Origin: Echinimonas agarilytica
GTDB taxonomy: Bacteria > Pseudomonadota > Gammaproteobacteria > Enterobacterales > Neiellaceae
Direction: 5' to 3'
Length of the DNA stretch: 64,000 bases
NCBI RefSeq assembly: GCF_023703465.1
Contig: NZ_JAMQGP010000007.1
Location: forward strand, 1-64,000
Shown here: positions 51,660 to 60,886 of the stretch, piece by piece
Layout of the letters: every line of letters starts with the position of its first letter
Numbering within the stretch: the first letter of the stretch is position 1
Translations under genes and position numbers: made by a program
Notes under the pieces: model-generated
The model's database searches: none
What the model saw: the letters and a program-made list of their open reading frames with translations, nothing else
Told to the model about the DNA's origin: nothing

Positions 51660-52880
51660 ATGTTCATTTATGTTGCGCGCCAACCGATTATCGATCGCGA
51701 TAAAAACTTATTGGGGTATGAACTTCTATTCAGAGACAGTTTAAAAAATGCCTTTCCCAATATTAATTCACACGAAGCAACATCAAAATTAGTCACCGGA
51801 AGTCATTTACATTTGGGACTAGAGTCACTCACAGGCCCCTACCCAGCGTTTATCAATTTTCCAGAGTTGTCATTGCTCATCAAGGTTCCAGAATTACTGC
51901 CCAAGGACCAAGTTGTTATTGAGTTGTTAGAAGAAATCGAGCCGAGTTCTGAACTCGTGGAAACATGCCGACAACTCAAATCCAAAGGCTATCGTATCGC
52001 GCTTGATGATTTCGCCTATAAGCCAGAATGGCGACAAGTGTTGCCCTATGTTGATATCATTAAGGTGGATATTCGTATCAGTAGCGCTAAAGAAATATTC
52101 GAGATTAAAAAGCTTAAGCTCGAATACGACATTGAGTTGTTAGCTGAAAAAGTTGAAACCCATGAAGAGTATCAAAAAATGTATGACATGGGCTTTAAGT
52201 ACTTTCAGGGCTACTTTTTCTCGCGTCCCGAAGTCATTCAGAAGCGAAGCATCAATCCGTCTCAACTCAACTTACTAGAGCTATTGTCTAAACTCGCGCA
52301 ACCCGACTGTGATTTCGATGAACTCCATGAGATTATTCAGCGCGATGTATCTCTCACGTATAAGCTATTGCGATTCGTGAATTCGTCATTCTTTAATTTC
52401 CAAAAGGAAATCACCTCGATTAAACAAGCGTTGGTTTATTTGGGCGAAGCAGAAATACGAAAGTTTTTAGCGCTAATCGCCGCAGCAAAACTCGGTGAAA
52501 ATAAACCTGAAGAACTGATTAAATTGGCGATTACACGGGCTCGGTTCTCTGAACTTGTGGCACTAAAAATCGATCAAAAAGATGCGCCTCAGGCATTCTT
52601 AACCGGCTTGTTATCTCTTATCGGAGCGATCTTGGACGAGCCGCTTGATGAGGTTATGGAAAAACTACCTTTGTCTGGCGTGATCAAAAAAGCCGTTGTA
52701 CACGGCGATGGTACACTCGGCCAGTACCTAAGTATTGCGCAGCAATATGAAAGGGCCGAATGGAGTGACATAGCGGCGTCAAGTAGAGCACTCGGCATCG
52801 AGCAAGACGTACTACCAGAATCGTATTTGAGTGCAACAGATTGGAGTTTATCGCTATTACAAAACAGTAACGTTCCCTAA
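51660..52880 (+). CDS. EAL-HDOD signalling protein (CdgJ/YuxH-like)
   Basis: A 406-residue cytoplasmic protein with an EAL-like domain (1-200) and an HDOD domain (about 200-400). The EAL motif is YELLFR and other catalytic positions are only partly kept (LDDF present, KVDIR present), so c-di-GMP hydrolysis is doubtful and a binding or scaffold role is more likely. V. cholerae CdgJ-type proteins of this build affect motility and flagella. The HDOD part begins LLELLSKLAQPDCDF. Confidence 0.88.
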   Translation: MFIYVARQPIIDRDKNLLGYELLFRDSLKNAFPNINSHEATSKLVTGSHLHLGLESLTGPYPAFINFPELSLLIKVPELLPKDQVVIELLEEIEPSSELVETCRQLKSKGYRIALDDFAYKPEWRQVLPYVDIIKVDIRISSAKEIFEIKKLKLEYDIELLAEKVETHEEYQKMYDMGFKYFQGYFFSRPEVIQKRSINPSQLNLLELLSKLAQPDCDFDELHEIIQRDVSLTYKLLRFVNSSFFNFQKEITSIKQALVYLGEAEIRKFLALIAAAKLGENKPEELIKLAITRARFSELVALKIDQKDAPQAFLTGLLSLIGAILDEPLDEVMEKLPLSGVIKKAVVHGDGTLGQYLSIAQQYERAEWSDIAASSRALGIEQDVLPESYLSATDWSLSLLQNSNVP

Positions 52881-52921
52881 CTTAAAGGGGCTCTCGCCCC
52901 GTCATACATTCGAACCGTTCG

Positions 52922-53926
52922 TCAGCCTAGCTCTGGCAATATTCCCTCAAGCCGATCGAACGCCTTTAACGTTTTTCCTATCCGTTCAGATAAAGCGCCG
53001 CTCACCATCTTCGGCACACGCGTCTGATCAGTCGCATAGTTTGTTTCGGCTAAACTGTGTTGAAACATATCGCCCGCCACATTGAGGGAACGCAGCCGTC
53101 CTTCAATGGACATTTCAGCAATAGCCCCCACATCATTTTTTGCACTGAACAAGGCCATGCCCTTAAAAGTCAGTGTTTGAGCGACAAGATGATTACTCAT
53201 ATCGATCAGCTTATTCATTACTGCGTGTAACAAGTGGTTGGAGTCTAGTGAGCTCACTAGTAAGCTGACAGTTCGGTTTTTTAACTCGCTGAGTTCGGCA
53301 TGGCCAGTGCCTGACACCCGTATCTTGATATACCACTCTGTGTCATCAAGCTGCATCACTGAATCTATCTCAAAGCGATAACCGCCATAATTCACATGCC
53401 CTAATAAGTCAGCGATTGAAGCTTCAGCGCTAGCATTCAAAAGGCCAACCGAGCTTTGCTGAACGAGTTCTTGGTGATGTGCCATCAATGGCAAATCTCG
53501 ATGGCAACTAAATGGAGTCGTCACATGTTCGCCATACCTAAGCTGAAACAATTCACGAAGCTCATGTTCTCTGGCTGTTTTGAGGGCTAAAAAAACCGTT
53601 TGGATGATTTCAGAACTGGGTAGTTGCGGCTCTACCCGCCACTTACGCCCGTAAACGATTTTATCAGATTTGATGTGTGTGCCGCGGTCATAGTTGTCGG
53701 GGCCAATAATGCCGACTTGTACATATAAGCCTCCATCATCTTGCGCCACAAAAACTGGAAACCTAGGATCGAATTCCATATGCAACACGATGGCTTCAAC
53801 AGATGCCAAGCTGTGGTTATAGGTTAAATAGTGCTGCGGAATACAGTGACTTCCGTTCGTTAAAGTCACTTTCGGTGCCTGCGCTATCGGCTGTTCCCCT
53901 AGCAATAGAGGCATGATCGAGTTCAT
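52922..53926 (-). CDS. Conserved-looking protein, unknown function
   Basis: A 334-residue protein without signal peptide or membrane segment. Residues about 40-120 read as a beta-rich module (FPVFVAQDDGGLYVQVGIIG, DKIVYGRKWRVEPQLP) followed by a helix with TAREHELRELFQLRY. The second half alternates helices and strands. I do not recognise the family. Convergent with the EAL-HDOD gene, 41 bases away. Confidence 0.7.
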   Translation of the reverse strand: MNSIMPLLLGEQPIAQAPKVTLTNGSHCIPQHYLTYNHSLASVEAIVLHMEFDPRFPVFVAQDDGGLYVQVGIIGPDNYDRGTHIKSDKIVYGRKWRVEPQLPSSEIIQTVFLALKTAREHELRELFQLRYGEHVTTPFSCHRDLPLMAHHQELVQQSSVGLLNASAEASIADLLGHVNYGGYRFEIDSVMQLDDTEWYIKIRVSGTGHAELSELKNRTVSLLVSSLDSNHLLHAVMNKLIDMSNHLVAQTLTFKGMALFSAKNDVGAIAEMSIEGRLRSLNVAGDMFQHSLAETNYATDQTRVPKMVSGALSERIGKTLKAFDRLEGILPELG

Positions 53927-54300
53927 AAATTAAATCTGCATCAAGTCTTGTTAATCAGAGCTTCACCACCTGAAACTCCACTCTTTTGGCTCACGCTAAA
54001 CCACCGCGAGATTGGCAAATCATAAATATCAAATGTGACACATCACCGACGCCTCTAAAAAACAACTGGCTTGGTCTGTTCAATAGCATTTCCTGCTCTG
54101 TACTACGGGTATATCGTCAAGTTTGGATCAGCATCAATCTTCGACTTTCAATCGATGTTCCTCTTTCGTGTTACGGATATAGACCCACACGCCAAATGAA
54201 TAATTTCATACACAGAGAGATTCAGTTGAGGTATTGGAAATGTGTTTAATTTGCATTCAATGTTGTGACATACTAACGACAGTCTAGAAAGGAGGCTGAC
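53927..54300. other. Intergenic region without recognised gene
   Basis: 374 bases, no convincing frame. Two loosely similar stretches (around 54090-54112 and 54160-54182, each with a TTCCT...TACGG.TATA pattern) suggest an old duplication. AAAGGAGG directly before ATG 54301 is an unusually strong ribosome-binding site for the next gene. Confidence 0.4.
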
Positions 54301-54678
54301 ATGTTATTAACCGGAGCTTTTATCCTAGTTTTTGTAGGATTTGTTCATTCAATATTGGGCGAAAAATACATTTTAATTCGTCTATTTAGACGCGAAAACC
54401 TTCCGGAGTTGCTTGGCAGCGATTGGTTTACAAAACGCACAATTCGCTTTACTTGGCACTTAACCACTGTGGCTTGGTGGGGATTTGCATCAGTGCTTTA
54501 TGTCTTGTCGAACCAAGCTCAGAATGTAGAAAACCAAATTTTGGTGATTACGTCCGCAACCTTCGCCATCAGCGGGTTTATCTCGTTCTTTCTCTCGCGC
54601 GGCAAGCACCTGTCATGGTTGTTCTTTTTTGCCGTTGCTGGTATCGCGCTCTCGGCTGTACTGATTAATCGGGCTTAA
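54301..54678 (+). CDS. Small four-helix membrane protein, unknown function
   Basis: A 125-residue integral membrane protein with four hydrophobic segments (about 2-20, 52-68, 80-97 and 101-121). A cytoplasmic-looking loop holds FRRENLPELLGSDWF. The family is unknown to me. The start is well supported by AAAGGAGG. The end overlaps the alpha/beta hydrolase gene on the other strand by 14 bases. Confidence 0.75.
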   Translation: MLLTGAFILVFVGFVHSILGEKYILIRLFRRENLPELLGSDWFTKRTIRFTWHLTTVAWWGFASVLYVLSNQAQNVENQILVITSATFAISGFISFFLSRGKHLSWLFFFAVAGIALSAVLINRA

Positions 54679-55420
54679 CTCGATCTACAATATGCTGCAG
54701 TACCCAGTCAGGGGCGTCGATTGATAAATCATGCCCCGCGGTTGGCTGAATCACTAATTCACAATTCCAATGTTCCGCTATAGCCAATGAACATTTGGGA
54801 CTAACCAAATCATCTGCCCCGCCATTCAAAATCAACACATGGTCGCAAGGAGCTTCTTCACTGCCCGAATAGTGCGCCGCAGCCCAAAGCTGACGCAACG
54901 CATTAAATACCGACGGCGACCCCTCACATGCGTATTCAGTCCAGCGCAACGCAATTTTTTGATTAAACCGCGCACGTGTTGATGTCATTTCCAACACCAA
55001 CTGTTCTTTTTTAAACCGACTATAGGGTAATAGAAACGTCATCAGTGCTCTGAAGTACCATTGCGGATTCAGCCGTTCAGTCATTTTACTAAAGCGCTTA
55101 AAGCTGCTGTTCATCAAGATCAATGAACCTATTTCATTCGGGTACATCTGTGCCCATTGCGCACCAATCATGCCGCCCATAGACAATGCGACGATGGTAT
55201 ATCGCGTTCTCGGTTGCAGGGGCTGAAGTTGTAGCCGAATGTCATTCACCATTTGTTCAACTGAGAAAGGGGACGTTTCATGACTTCTGAGTCCATTGCC
55301 CGCTAAATCGGGCGTTTCAACAATTGCATCGGGAAGTTCAACTCGAATCATGTCAGGCAAGCTTCCCCAGTGGCGGTGATCTCTGAGCAAGCCTCGTAAC
55401 AAAACTATCCGTTGAGTCAT
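54665..55420 (-). CDS. Alpha/beta hydrolase
   Basis: A 251-residue serine hydrolase. The nucleophile elbow is ALSMGGM with Ser80; a catalytic Asp in GGADDLVS and His in AGHDLSID complete the triad; RGLLRDHRHWG near the start supplies the oxyanion region. Substrate unknown. Its start overlaps the stop of the upstream M14 peptidase gene (ATGA), so the two hydrolases are translationally coupled. Confidence 0.88.
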   Translation of the reverse strand: MTQRIVLLRGLLRDHRHWGSLPDMIRVELPDAIVETPDLAGNGLRSHETSPFSVEQMVNDIRLQLQPLQPRTRYTIVALSMGGMIGAQWAQMYPNEIGSLILMNSSFKRFSKMTERLNPQWYFRALMTFLLPYSRFKKEQLVLEMTSTRARFNQKIALRWTEYACEGSPSVFNALRQLWAAAHYSGSEEAPCDHVLILNGGADDLVSPKCSLAIAEHWNCELVIQPTAGHDLSIDAPDWVLQHIVDRVKPD

Positions 55421-56475
55421 TTTGAATGCCCTTCTTCGTCATACCAAAGCTTAAGCGCCGCACGCGTATCTTTACTCACCTGAGTAGGCTTCAATTTTTG
55501 CCAACGAGAGTGCGACCGAGTTGCCATCATCATAAAGTCCATCAAAGGATAGTGACGCCTTAAAATACGTCGCTGACGGTGCGGCAACATGGGGTTAAAT
55601 AAGCTGCCAAACTTCAGCAGTTGCCTCGGGTTTTTCTTGACCCAAAGCCAAGAGCCCATTTCTAATGTGAGCGGCAGGAATGTAGTATTGGGGTATGCCT
55701 CAAGGCTATGGTCATACAACAAGTCCCACACGTCACCATGGGTCGTATAGCTATGCGCTTGCGGCTCTACTTTATATAAAGTGTGATTGGGGAATGTTTT
55801 CACGAATAAACGATTGACCCGATACATGGTGTTTAAATCGGCGATAGGTGTGAACGAGCCTGCATAGGGAAACCACAAACGGTCATGAAAACCAAACCCG
55901 CTGTGGCAGTCGAGCGTCATGGTAAAAGGCCGCCCAAGCACGTGTTGTCTCATATAATCATGAAGCCCCTGAAGCTCTGGCTCCATGCAATCTTCTTTGA
56001 GACCCCGATACCAAGGCAAATGCCTAGAATAGCGGTGGCCGCCCAACAATTTAGGGACTTTACCTTTGGCCTCAATAGGAGCATTACGCATCAAATCGAT
56101 ACCATTAGGGTTACAGCGCGTATTGTTAAACATCCCTCCGGGATTGACGATAGGGATCATAAACAGCTTCACTTTGTCGAGCTGATCTTGTAACGAATCA
56201 TCCCAACGCATTCGACTGAGTAACGATTGCAAATACGCCAAGATCACCTGACTGCCAATCCGCTCCACACCGTGCACACCACCCACAAACCCAATAGCCG
56301 GCGCTAGTGGGTCGGTTGAGCCCATTTCAAGTAAATGTACCGGTAGCGTACTGCCATCAAACGGCGCATTGGCAATCACCGAACAACGCATTTTAGAACC
56401 CGCGCGCTCAATTAAGCTTTCAAGTTCGAATAGTTCGGGCAAATTCTGTTTCAGGTCGTACAAACGTTCAGACAT
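55417..56475 (-). CDS. M14-type zinc carboxypeptidase
   Basis: A 352-residue protein of the M14 family without a signal peptide. Zinc ligands are H68 and E71 in GGVHGVERIG and H191 in LDCHSGFG; the substrate Arg lies in NPNGIDLMRN (122-131), and the catalytic Glu is in PLTLEMGSW. It may trim peptides or amide substrates in the cytoplasm. Coupled with the alpha/beta hydrolase downstream, which suggests consecutive action on one substrate. Confidence 0.88.
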   Translation of the reverse strand: MSERLYDLKQNLPELFELESLIERAGSKMRCSVIANAPFDGSTLPVHLLEMGSTDPLAPAIGFVGGVHGVERIGSQVILAYLQSLLSRMRWDDSLQDQLDKVKLFMIPIVNPGGMFNNTRCNPNGIDLMRNAPIEAKGKVPKLLGGHRYSRHLPWYRGLKEDCMEPELQGLHDYMRQHVLGRPFTMTLDCHSGFGFHDRLWFPYAGSFTPIADLNTMYRVNRLFVKTFPNHTLYKVEPQAHSYTTHGDVWDLLYDHSLEAYPNTTFLPLTLEMGSWLWVKKNPRQLLKFGSLFNPMLPHRQRRILRRHYPLMDFMMMATRSHSRWQKLKPTQVSKDTRAALKLWYDEEGHSK

Positions 56476-56883
56476 CCATCGCCCTCACGTGCAACACCGA
56501 ACTCTGGAGAACATGTTCTAAAGCCATCGTCATCACAATTCACATTTCAATCTGAAGACTATAGCTAAATCAAAGCGCTAACGGCGCTATGTCATATAAG
56601 TTTCATATAATATCGTCGGTTCAGAAGACCATTGATGAGTGGCGAACATGACAAATCTTCCTTTTAACGCACAAAATTACTGCCCCATTTACTGGCAAAA
56701 AAAAGGAGTAGCATTTCGCCCGAATAACACATACATATTTCCCATGAGCAGCGTTACGGTGCGCTCGCTAATTTCCGCAGGCAAGCGCGTCATAGTCGCA
56801 ATCCCCTCTCTGGCTTTTAGCTCAATCGATTCAAATATCTTTAGGATTGCGCGCGAGCGTATTCATCAATCAGGGAATGTAAA
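56476..56883. other. Region between M14 gene and lipoprotein
   Basis: 408 bases. One plus-strand frame of about 80 codons (56639-56887) crosses it, starting GTG or ATG 56648 and ending over the lipoprotein start, but it has no recognisable features. Otherwise nothing is seen. A ribosome-binding GGGAATG precedes ATG 56884. Confidence 0.4.
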
Positions 56884-57330
56884 ATGAAAAATCTATTTTT
56901 CGCGTGTTTGGTCACTACTTCACTCTTATCTGGGTGCGCATCAATGTTCAGTGGCACCACGCAGACCGTCAATATTCGTAGTAATGATGACGATGCAAAA
57001 TTGTATGTAAACGAACAATATATGGGCAAACAAAGCACCGTTTATACATTTAAGAAAAAAGAAAACTACGTCATCAAGTCAGAAAAAGAAGGCTGTAGAA
57101 CCAATACTGTTGTTCCTGAAAAGAAATTTGATCCAACCACATGACTGGGTGTTTTCATTGATTGGGGCATTGTTTCAATTTTAGTCATTGATGGCGCAGC
57201 AACCGGTGCTTGGCAAGAATTCACCACAACTAACTTTGTTATTGACCCGACTGCGATTCCTAAATTATTCGATATGGGCCCAATATTAATATTGGGCCTG
57301 CTCCCTCAACATACTTCAAGACCCTTTTGA
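56884..57330 (+). pseudogene. Lipoprotein gene interrupted by an in-frame TGA
   Basis: The first 86 codons encode a lipoprotein: lipobox LSGC (Cys18), then a PEGA-like segment (AKLYVNEQYMGKQ) and EGCRTNTVVPEKKFDPTT. A TGA stands at 57142-57144. The same frame continues for 61 codons (to a stop at 57328) with GVFIDWGIVSILVIDGAATG, a hydrophobic segment and the TGAW-type ending usual for this lipoprotein family. The gene therefore looks broken by a point mutation, or read through. A sequencing error is possible. Confidence 0.7.
57277..57298. repeat. 22-base perfect palindrome
   Basis: GGCCCAATATT followed by its exact reverse complement AATATTGGGCC. No T tract follows. It lies near the end of the interrupted lipoprotein frame and could act as a transcript end or a protein-binding site. 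Confidence 0.6.
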
Positions 57331-57601
57331 AGCTTTCAACTTGTTGCATCGTCGCTTTGTCACCGTCATTGACGACAATCACTTCTACAAACTCCTCCGC
57401 TTGCTTCTTGAGACACTAACCTCAAATATGTGTCTTAATACAAAAACTGATTTTATCTTCGCCAAAAACGATGCACGGCAGATACGCAGTTGTCTTACCG
57501 CTCTGAGTTCATTAAAATGGCAAACATCAGTGCGATGTTAATGATCATGTCATGTTTATATATCGTTAAATTCCTTAGTTGATTGGAGTGGGCCGTTAAT
57601 T
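57331..57601. other. Intergenic region before pilin-like gene
   Basis: About 270 bases with no supported gene. TTGGAG at about 57580 lies 13 bases before the pilin TTG start, rather far for a ribosome-binding site. Confidence 0.35.
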
Positions 57602-58180
57602 TTGCAGACGCTTGTGAAACCTTGGGGCGCAAATAGACTTAGCATCGTTGCTGCAAAAACCAAGCAGCAAGGCTTCACGCTGGTGGAATTGGTTGCAGTC
57701 ATCGTCATTTTAGGAATTTTGTCGGTCAGTGCCGTTCCGCGTTTCGTTAACTTATCGACAGATGCTCGCATCGCCAGTTTGAGAGCCATGGAAGGTGCCG
57801 TCAAAGGTAGTGCTGATCTAATTTTTGCAAAAGCCGCAGCTGAAGGAAAGACTCAAGGCGAGCAGCGTCTACAAGTCGATAATGTTGAGATTAGGTTGTA
57901 CGGTGGCTACCCTATCGCGGATTGGATTTACGGCATTCGCTATATGATCACGCAAGACGACGTTTGGTATAACGACGCCGGTGAAGTCTGCGTACACGAT
58001 TGGTGCGGTCGCGGCAACCAACTTCAAATCCCTAGCAAACAGGCTTCGACTGTGTCACCGGGCATGGTCGGCAAAATATTTTTAAGAACCTTTGCGTGGG
58101 AAGACGAATGTGGGGTGTATTACCTCAATCATGCAGATGGCCGTCCGCCTGAAATTGGTATCGAAACGGCAGACTGCTAG
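57602..58180 (+). CDS. Type IV pilin-like protein (MSHA/pseudopilin type)
   Basis: A 192-residue prepilin. A long leader of 24 residues ends with QQG, followed by FTLVELVAVIVILGILSV, the class III signal with Glu at +5 (E29). The mature part has four Cys residues, including CVHDWC and a C-terminal pair, and resembles MSHA-type pilins. No assembly genes, prepilin peptidase or other pilins adjoin it, so it is an orphan. TTG at 57602 is the only start that gives a leader; GTG 57614 is an alternative. Confidence 0.83.
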   Translation: MQTLVKPWGANRLSIVAAKTKQQGFTLVELVAVIVILGILSVSAVPRFVNLSTDARIASLRAMEGAVKGSADLIFAKAAAEGKTQGEQRLQVDNVEIRLYGGYPIADWIYGIRYMITQDDVWYNDAGEVCVHDWCGRGNQLQIPSKQASTVSPGMVGKIFLRTFAWEDECGVYYLNHADGRPPEIGIETADC

Positions 58181-58319
58181 GTTTTGTTCTAGCCATTCCA
58201 TCAAGCCTTTCCTTTATTAATTAAAAAATCTGTTCAATAAAAGCTAATTTTAGCTCCAAATGATTCAGTTATCCCAAGTAAGCTCATTTCATTGTTTAAG
58301 AATATGAAGTGAGTAAGAC

Positions 58320-59303
58320 ATGGGATTGTTAGTTGACGGTATTTGGCACGATCAGTGGTATGACACAACTGCAAATGGTGGCGCATTTAAACGAGAACAA
58401 TCGCGACTGCGTCACTGGATCACCGCAAACGGTGAACCATCTCCGGCGGCTCCAACTCAAGAAGCTTTTCTGGCCGAGTCTGGCCGCTATCATTTATATG
58501 TATCTTTAGCCTGCCCTTGGGCGCATCGAACGCTTGTTTTTAGACAACTTAAAGGCCTTGAACAGCACATTACTGTCTCGGTAGTAAGTCCAGATATGGG
58601 CGAATTGGGTTGGACGTTTGATCGCGACGCAGGCTCTGACGGTGACGACCTCTACGGTTTTCAACACCTCCATCAGATTTATACCCTCAACCAAACCAAA
58701 TACACCGGCAGGGTCACTGTTCCGGTACTTTGGGATAAGAAAACAAAGCGTATCGTGAGTAACGAATCGGCCGAAATTATTCGTATGTTTAATAGTGCCT
58801 TTAACCACATCACTGGAAATGAGCAAGATTTCTACCCAAGCCATTTGCGTCCTATCATCCATCAGATTAACGATACGATTTATGAAGCGGTCAACAATGG
58901 CGTTTATCGTGCAGGCTTTGCCACAAGTCAACACGCTTATGAAACGGCTTACACAGAGTTATTTGCTGCTCTTGATGAGACTGAACGACGTTTGACCACC
59001 CAACGCTATTTAGCGGGAAATACGCTAACAGAAGCCGACATTCGATTATGGACAACTTTGATTCGATTCGACACGGTATATCACGGCCATTTTAAATGTA
59101 ATCGGCAACGTCTAGAAGACTTCCCCAACTTGTCGAACTACACCCGAGAATTGTATCAGCTTAACGGTGTCGCAAAGACAGTGAATTTTGATCAAATTAA
59201 ACGCCATTATTATGCGAGTCACCGTCAGATTAACCCCACAGGGATTGTACCGTCAGGCCCTGATATCGACTTTAACCGATCGCACAATCGAACACATGGT
59301 TGA
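58320..59303 (+). CDS. Glutathionyl-hydroquinone reductase
   Basis: Xi-class glutathione transferase (E. coli YqjG, PcpF-like) that removes glutathione from glutathionyl-hydroquinones. The 327-residue protein has the catalytic Cys65 in SLACPWAHR, the SNESAEIIRMFN block binding glutathione, and the C-terminal helical domain. The ATG follows a GTGAGTAAG leader with a weak ribosome-binding site. Next to it lies an FMN reductase gene, a possible partner in quinone or redox stress. Confidence 0.92.
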   Translation: MGLLVDGIWHDQWYDTTANGGAFKREQSRLRHWITANGEPSPAAPTQEAFLAESGRYHLYVSLACPWAHRTLVFRQLKGLEQHITVSVVSPDMGELGWTFDRDAGSDGDDLYGFQHLHQIYTLNQTKYTGRVTVPVLWDKKTKRIVSNESAEIIRMFNSAFNHITGNEQDFYPSHLRPIIHQINDTIYEAVNNGVYRAGFATSQHAYETAYTELFAALDETERRLTTQRYLAGNTLTEADIRLWTTLIRFDTVYHGHFKCNRQRLEDFPNLSNYTRELYQLNGVAKTVNFDQIKRHYYASHRQINPTGIVPSGPDIDFNRSHNRTHG

Positions 59304-59366
59304 AATTTGAAACAATTGGTCGATTGACCTCAATTTTAAAAATATGAACTACAGGAGCTTAGTGAT

Positions 59367-59909
59367 ATGAACATTTTAGCGCTCGGAGCCAGCAGCAGCC
59401 GTCATTCAATTAACCAGCAGCTTGCGATATACACAGCCCGTCTAGTGGAACATTCGGTGGTCGAAACCGTTGATCTTAACGATTACGAAATGCCGATTTA
59501 CAGTAGCGATAAAGAAAAGCATTCCGGAATACCCAAACAAGCACATGAATTGTTTGAACGCATTGGCAATACTGACGCGGTTGTCATTTCATTTGCCGAG
59601 CACAACGCGTCTTATACCGCCGCTTATAAAAATATATACGACTGGATGTCACGCATCGATATGAAGGTATACCAAAACAAACCTGTTTTGGTTCTCGCCA
59701 CTTCACCTGGACCAGGCGGTGCCAGTAATGTCTTCAATTCAGCCCTAAAATCCGCACCCTATTTTGGGATGGACGTCAAAGGAAGCCTATCCGTCGCGAG
59801 TTTTTACGATCAATTTGATGCGGCGTCGAACGCTCCTACATCTGGCACACTGGAGCAACAACTCCAGCATCTCGCTAAAACGCTTGTGGCGTCTGATGTT
59901 ACTGCATAG
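59367..59909 (+). CDS. NADPH-dependent FMN reductase-like flavoprotein
   Basis: A 180-residue flavodoxin-fold protein. The N-terminal GASSSRHSINQQLA binds the FMN phosphate, and FAEHNASYTAAYKNIYDW is the typical E/P-x-YNxS-like loop of this family. LATSPGPGGASN supplies the second flavin loop. Likely reduces FMN or quinones with NAD(P)H. AGGAG precedes the ATG. It is 63 bases after the glutathionyl-hydroquinone reductase and convergent with the inositol-monophosphatase-like gene. Confidence 0.87.
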   Translation: MNILALGASSSRHSINQQLAIYTARLVEHSVVETVDLNDYEMPIYSSDKEKHSGIPKQAHELFERIGNTDAVVISFAEHNASYTAAYKNIYDWMSRIDMKVYQNKPVLVLATSPGPGGASNVFNSALKSAPYFGMDVKGSLSVASFYDQFDAASNAPTSGTLEQQLQHLAKTLVASDVTA

Positions 59910-59914
59910 GCGTT

Positions 59915-60886
59915 TTAAGTACACTGAAACTTGAATGAGGTGTCAAGCTCGCCGAACAGCGCTAACACCTGTTCGGCGATATCTGTGTCACTGGCAAATA
60001 ACACGCCGCACCGATTCATAAAAACAGAATCTGGCTGGTTCAGCGGTAACGGGTTTCCAAACATGTCTGAAACCCAGGCGCCAGCTGCAGTGCCAAGCGC
60101 GGAAGTCGCGGCAAAGTCCCACAAACTTCCGCCCCCTAGCGCTTGTTTAGGCAACTTGAAATAACACGCCGGGGCATGTTCAAGTACTCCCACCGCATTC
60201 ATCACCGCACCGGCTTTATGATGAATTTTAATATCGCTATACCCCATTTGGCAGGCGCGTTGCTTCAACAGTTTCACTGCTTGCGAAAAGCCTTGCTGAG
60301 ACCTAAAACTGCGGTCAACAAAGAGGGTCAACACTTGCTGTTTAACACTGCTATCGGACTGTAAGTTGGGTGTCCAAATCCGTTGCTGCCGAGTCACAAC
60401 TGAGGCGCCAAAACTTGTGGCTGAGTGGTTCACACCTTGATAAATAGTGTGGGTGACGGGGTCGTAAATCACTCCGAATATTGGTTGGCCGTCTTGTCCC
60501 ACTAAAGCGATAGACACGGCATAGCCAGCCATGTTTTGTGTGAACGGCAAAGTGCCGTCGAGTGGGTCTACACACCAAAAATATGGCAAAACCAACCTTG
60601 GGTGGTCTCCCACAGCTTGGCTTGCAGCACTCTCTTCGCCCAGAAAGGCAATCTGAAAATGTTTCAATGTTGGTTTGAGTATTTGATAAATGAGAGCTTC
60701 GCAGTCGACGTCCACTTGCGTGACTATTTGCGACGCATCGGAGCTACCCGCCTGTTTTGTTTTCACATCGACTAAGCTTCTATCGACGTTTTGAATGTAC
60801 TCACCCGCTCTCAATGCCGCTGTTGTCGCCACGCTCAATAGCTGTTGGATTTGGGTGGTATTTAGCACGCTCACCTCAACTGACAT
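59915..60886 (-). CDS. Inositol monophosphatase family protein (CysQ-like)
   Basis: A 323-residue Mg-dependent phosphatase. Metal-binding motifs are GEES (83-86) and DPLDGT (107-112), with WDFAATSALGTAAGAWV as the second signature. It could act on 3'-phosphoadenosine 5'-phosphate or on inositol phosphates; the sequence does not decide. ATG 60886 overlaps the end of the kinase-like gene by 11 bases, a sign of coupling; the frame extends upstream inside that gene and is rejected there. Confidence 0.87.
   Translation of the reverse strand: MSVEVSVLNTTQIQQLLSVATTAALRAGEYIQNVDRSLVDVKTKQAGSSDASQIVTQVDVDCEALIYQILKPTLKHFQIAFLGEESAASQAVGDHPRLVLPYFWCVDPLDGTLPFTQNMAGYAVSIALVGQDGQPIFGVIYDPVTHTIYQGVNHSATSFGASVVTRQQRIWTPNLQSDSSVKQQVLTLFVDRSFRSQQGFSQAVKLLKQRACQMGYSDIKIHHKAGAVMNAVGVLEHAPACYFKLPKQALGGGSLWDFAATSALGTAAGAWVSDMFGNPLPLNQPDSVFMNRCGVLFASDTDIAEQVLALFGELDTSFKFQCT

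Noticed and set aside
54085-54190. Two loosely similar stretches suggesting a repeat
   Set aside because: The similarity is patchy and has no regular period; chance cannot be excluded.
56639-56887. Plus-strand frame of 82 codons before the lipoprotein
   Set aside because: No domain, weak start and an overlap with the lipoprotein start; possible but not supportable as a gene.
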